Source: an uncultured Eubacteriales bacterium (GTDB lineage: Bacteria; Bacillota; Clostridia; Oscillospirales; Butyricicoccaceae). Taken from it: a stretch of DNA of 15,037 nucleotides. Positions 14,665-15,037 of the stretch are shown here, piece after piece; position 1 is the first letter of the stretch, and each line of letters opens with the position of its first letter. A program made the position numbers and the translations under genes. Below the pieces are notes generated by a model. The model saw only the letters and a program-made list of their open reading frames with translations. It had not been told where the DNA came from and did no database searches. The DNA is taken from the NCBI GenBank assembly GCA_934395135.1, contig CAKRRK010000030.1, forward strand, positions 1 to 15,037. Reading direction: 5' to 3'.

Positions 14665-14841
14665 TCATCCTGCCCTGCTGCCAACCCAAAAGAATCCGGC
14701 GCCGATGGTTGCCGTCAAAATCCGGATGGCTTCCGCATAGATATCATATGCAGGAGCTTTGAGCAGCAGCGGAAACAGCATATAGAGAATCAGGAACACC
14801 GCCACGGTAAAAACCGCCCGTTTCCAGCGTTTTCCCGCCAT
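14665..14841 (-). CDS. 58-residue two-helix membrane protein
   Basis: Small ORF from ATG 14841-14839 to TGA 14667-14665, beginning MAGKRWKRAVFTVAVFLILY. An AGGAGGG site lies about 5 nt upstream of the start, which strongly supports translation. A basic N-terminus (KRWKR) is followed by two hydrophobic segments (about 9-27 and 39-53) separated by a short KAPAYDIYAEA loop, suggesting an N-in, C-in hairpin in the membrane. Family not recognised and no function is offered. It lies 107 nt downstream of the rhodanese-domain gene on the same strand, so co-transcription is possible. It converges with the alarmone synthetase gene. Confidence 0.7.
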   Translation of the reverse strand: MAGKRWKRAVFTVAVFLILYMLFPLLLKAPAYDIYAEAIRILTATIGAGFFWVGSRAG

Positions 14842-14948
14842 AGAATCCCTCCTGTTTGTTTTGTCTGTCGGATAAGGGAATCCCTCCCTGCCAAACTTTT
14901 TATGACAGAGAAGGTCTGACCGCCGTCTTTCCCATAAACCAGTGCTTC
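14842..14948. other. Spacer between rhodanese-domain and membrane protein genes
   Basis: I see no clear promoter or terminator here on the minus strand. It holds a good ribosome site for the 58-residue protein and two near-copies of an AGGGATTC-containing word. Confidence 0.4.
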
Positions 14949-15037
14949 TTATAATTCGATCTGACTGTAAGTGGTATAACCACCGGACAAATCTATGGCA
15001 TGAAACCCGTTTTGAATTAAAATGCGGCAGGCCACAT
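14949..15037 (-). CDS. Rhodanese-domain protein, C-terminal end only
   Basis: The minus strand enters from the right edge and reads VACRILIQNGFHAIDLSGGYTTY before a TAA at 14951-14949. The pattern (A-RIL--NGF----LSGGY-TY) is the end of a rhodanese homology domain, as found at the C-terminus of CoA-disulfide reductase/NADH oxidase-type flavoproteins. Only 28 residues are visible, so a free rhodanese is equally possible. The catalytic Cys would lie outside the window. Confidence 0.65.
   Translation of the reverse strand, partial: VACRILIQNGFHAIDLSGGYTTYSQIEL

Noticed and set aside
1..15037. CRISPR arrays, tRNA or rRNA genes, insertion sequences, prophage genes
   Set aside because: No regularly spaced repeats, tRNA-like cloverleaf, transposase-like or phage-like proteins were seen on either strand.

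Overview
The window looks like chromosomal DNA of an anaerobic Clostridia-type Firmicute with roughly balanced base composition. Support comes from the strong GGAGG ribosome sites, the gene families present (RNase Y, DUF1836, a YhaN-like ATPase, a RelQ-type alarmone synthetase) and a 4-hydroxybutyrate fermentation cluster of the kind found in butyrate-forming clostridia. I cannot name the species.

Layout. 1-1350: the 3' part of rny (RNase Y), ended by a clean terminator. 1504-2031: a DUF1836 regulator-like gene. 2032-2465: a gene-poor stretch with three plus-strand hairpin/T-run elements and a possible structured RNA. 2466-4286 (minus): an SMC/Rad50-like ATPase of the YhaN type. 4422-6880: a polar amino acid ABC transporter, with the lipoprotein gene separated from the permease and ATPase genes by a terminator and a second promoter. 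6881-7205: a leader region with two candidate promoters and competing hairpins. 7206-13670: the metabolic cluster. 13820-14500: a small (p)ppGpp synthetase with its own promoter and terminator. 14665-14841 (minus): a 58-residue two-helix membrane protein. 14949-15037 (minus): the last 28 residues of a rhodanese-domain protein.

The cluster is 4hbD, abfD, a small Cys-rich protein, abfT, thl, crt. Together 4HbD (succinate semialdehyde/4-hydroxybutyrate), AbfT (CoA transfer) and AbfD (radical dehydration of 4-hydroxybutyryl-CoA) deliver crotonyl-CoA. Thiolase and crotonase work on the C4 acyl-CoA intermediates that link crotonyl-CoA to acetyl-CoA. 3-hydroxybutyryl-CoA dehydrogenase, butyryl-CoA dehydrogenase/Etf, succinate semialdehyde dehydrogenase and GABA transaminase are not in the window.

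I found no new defence, mobile or CRISPR system. The most unusual point is the small CGGC-type protein between abfD and abfT. Its ideal Shine-Dalgarno site is followed by ACG, not ATG, GTG or TTG, so a routine gene call would lose its first Cys pair. Other points are the competing hairpins before 4hbD, a 26-bp near-palindrome before abfD, a possible structured RNA at 2275-2466, a degenerate H-loop in the YhaN-like ATPase, and the strong codon bias of abfD.
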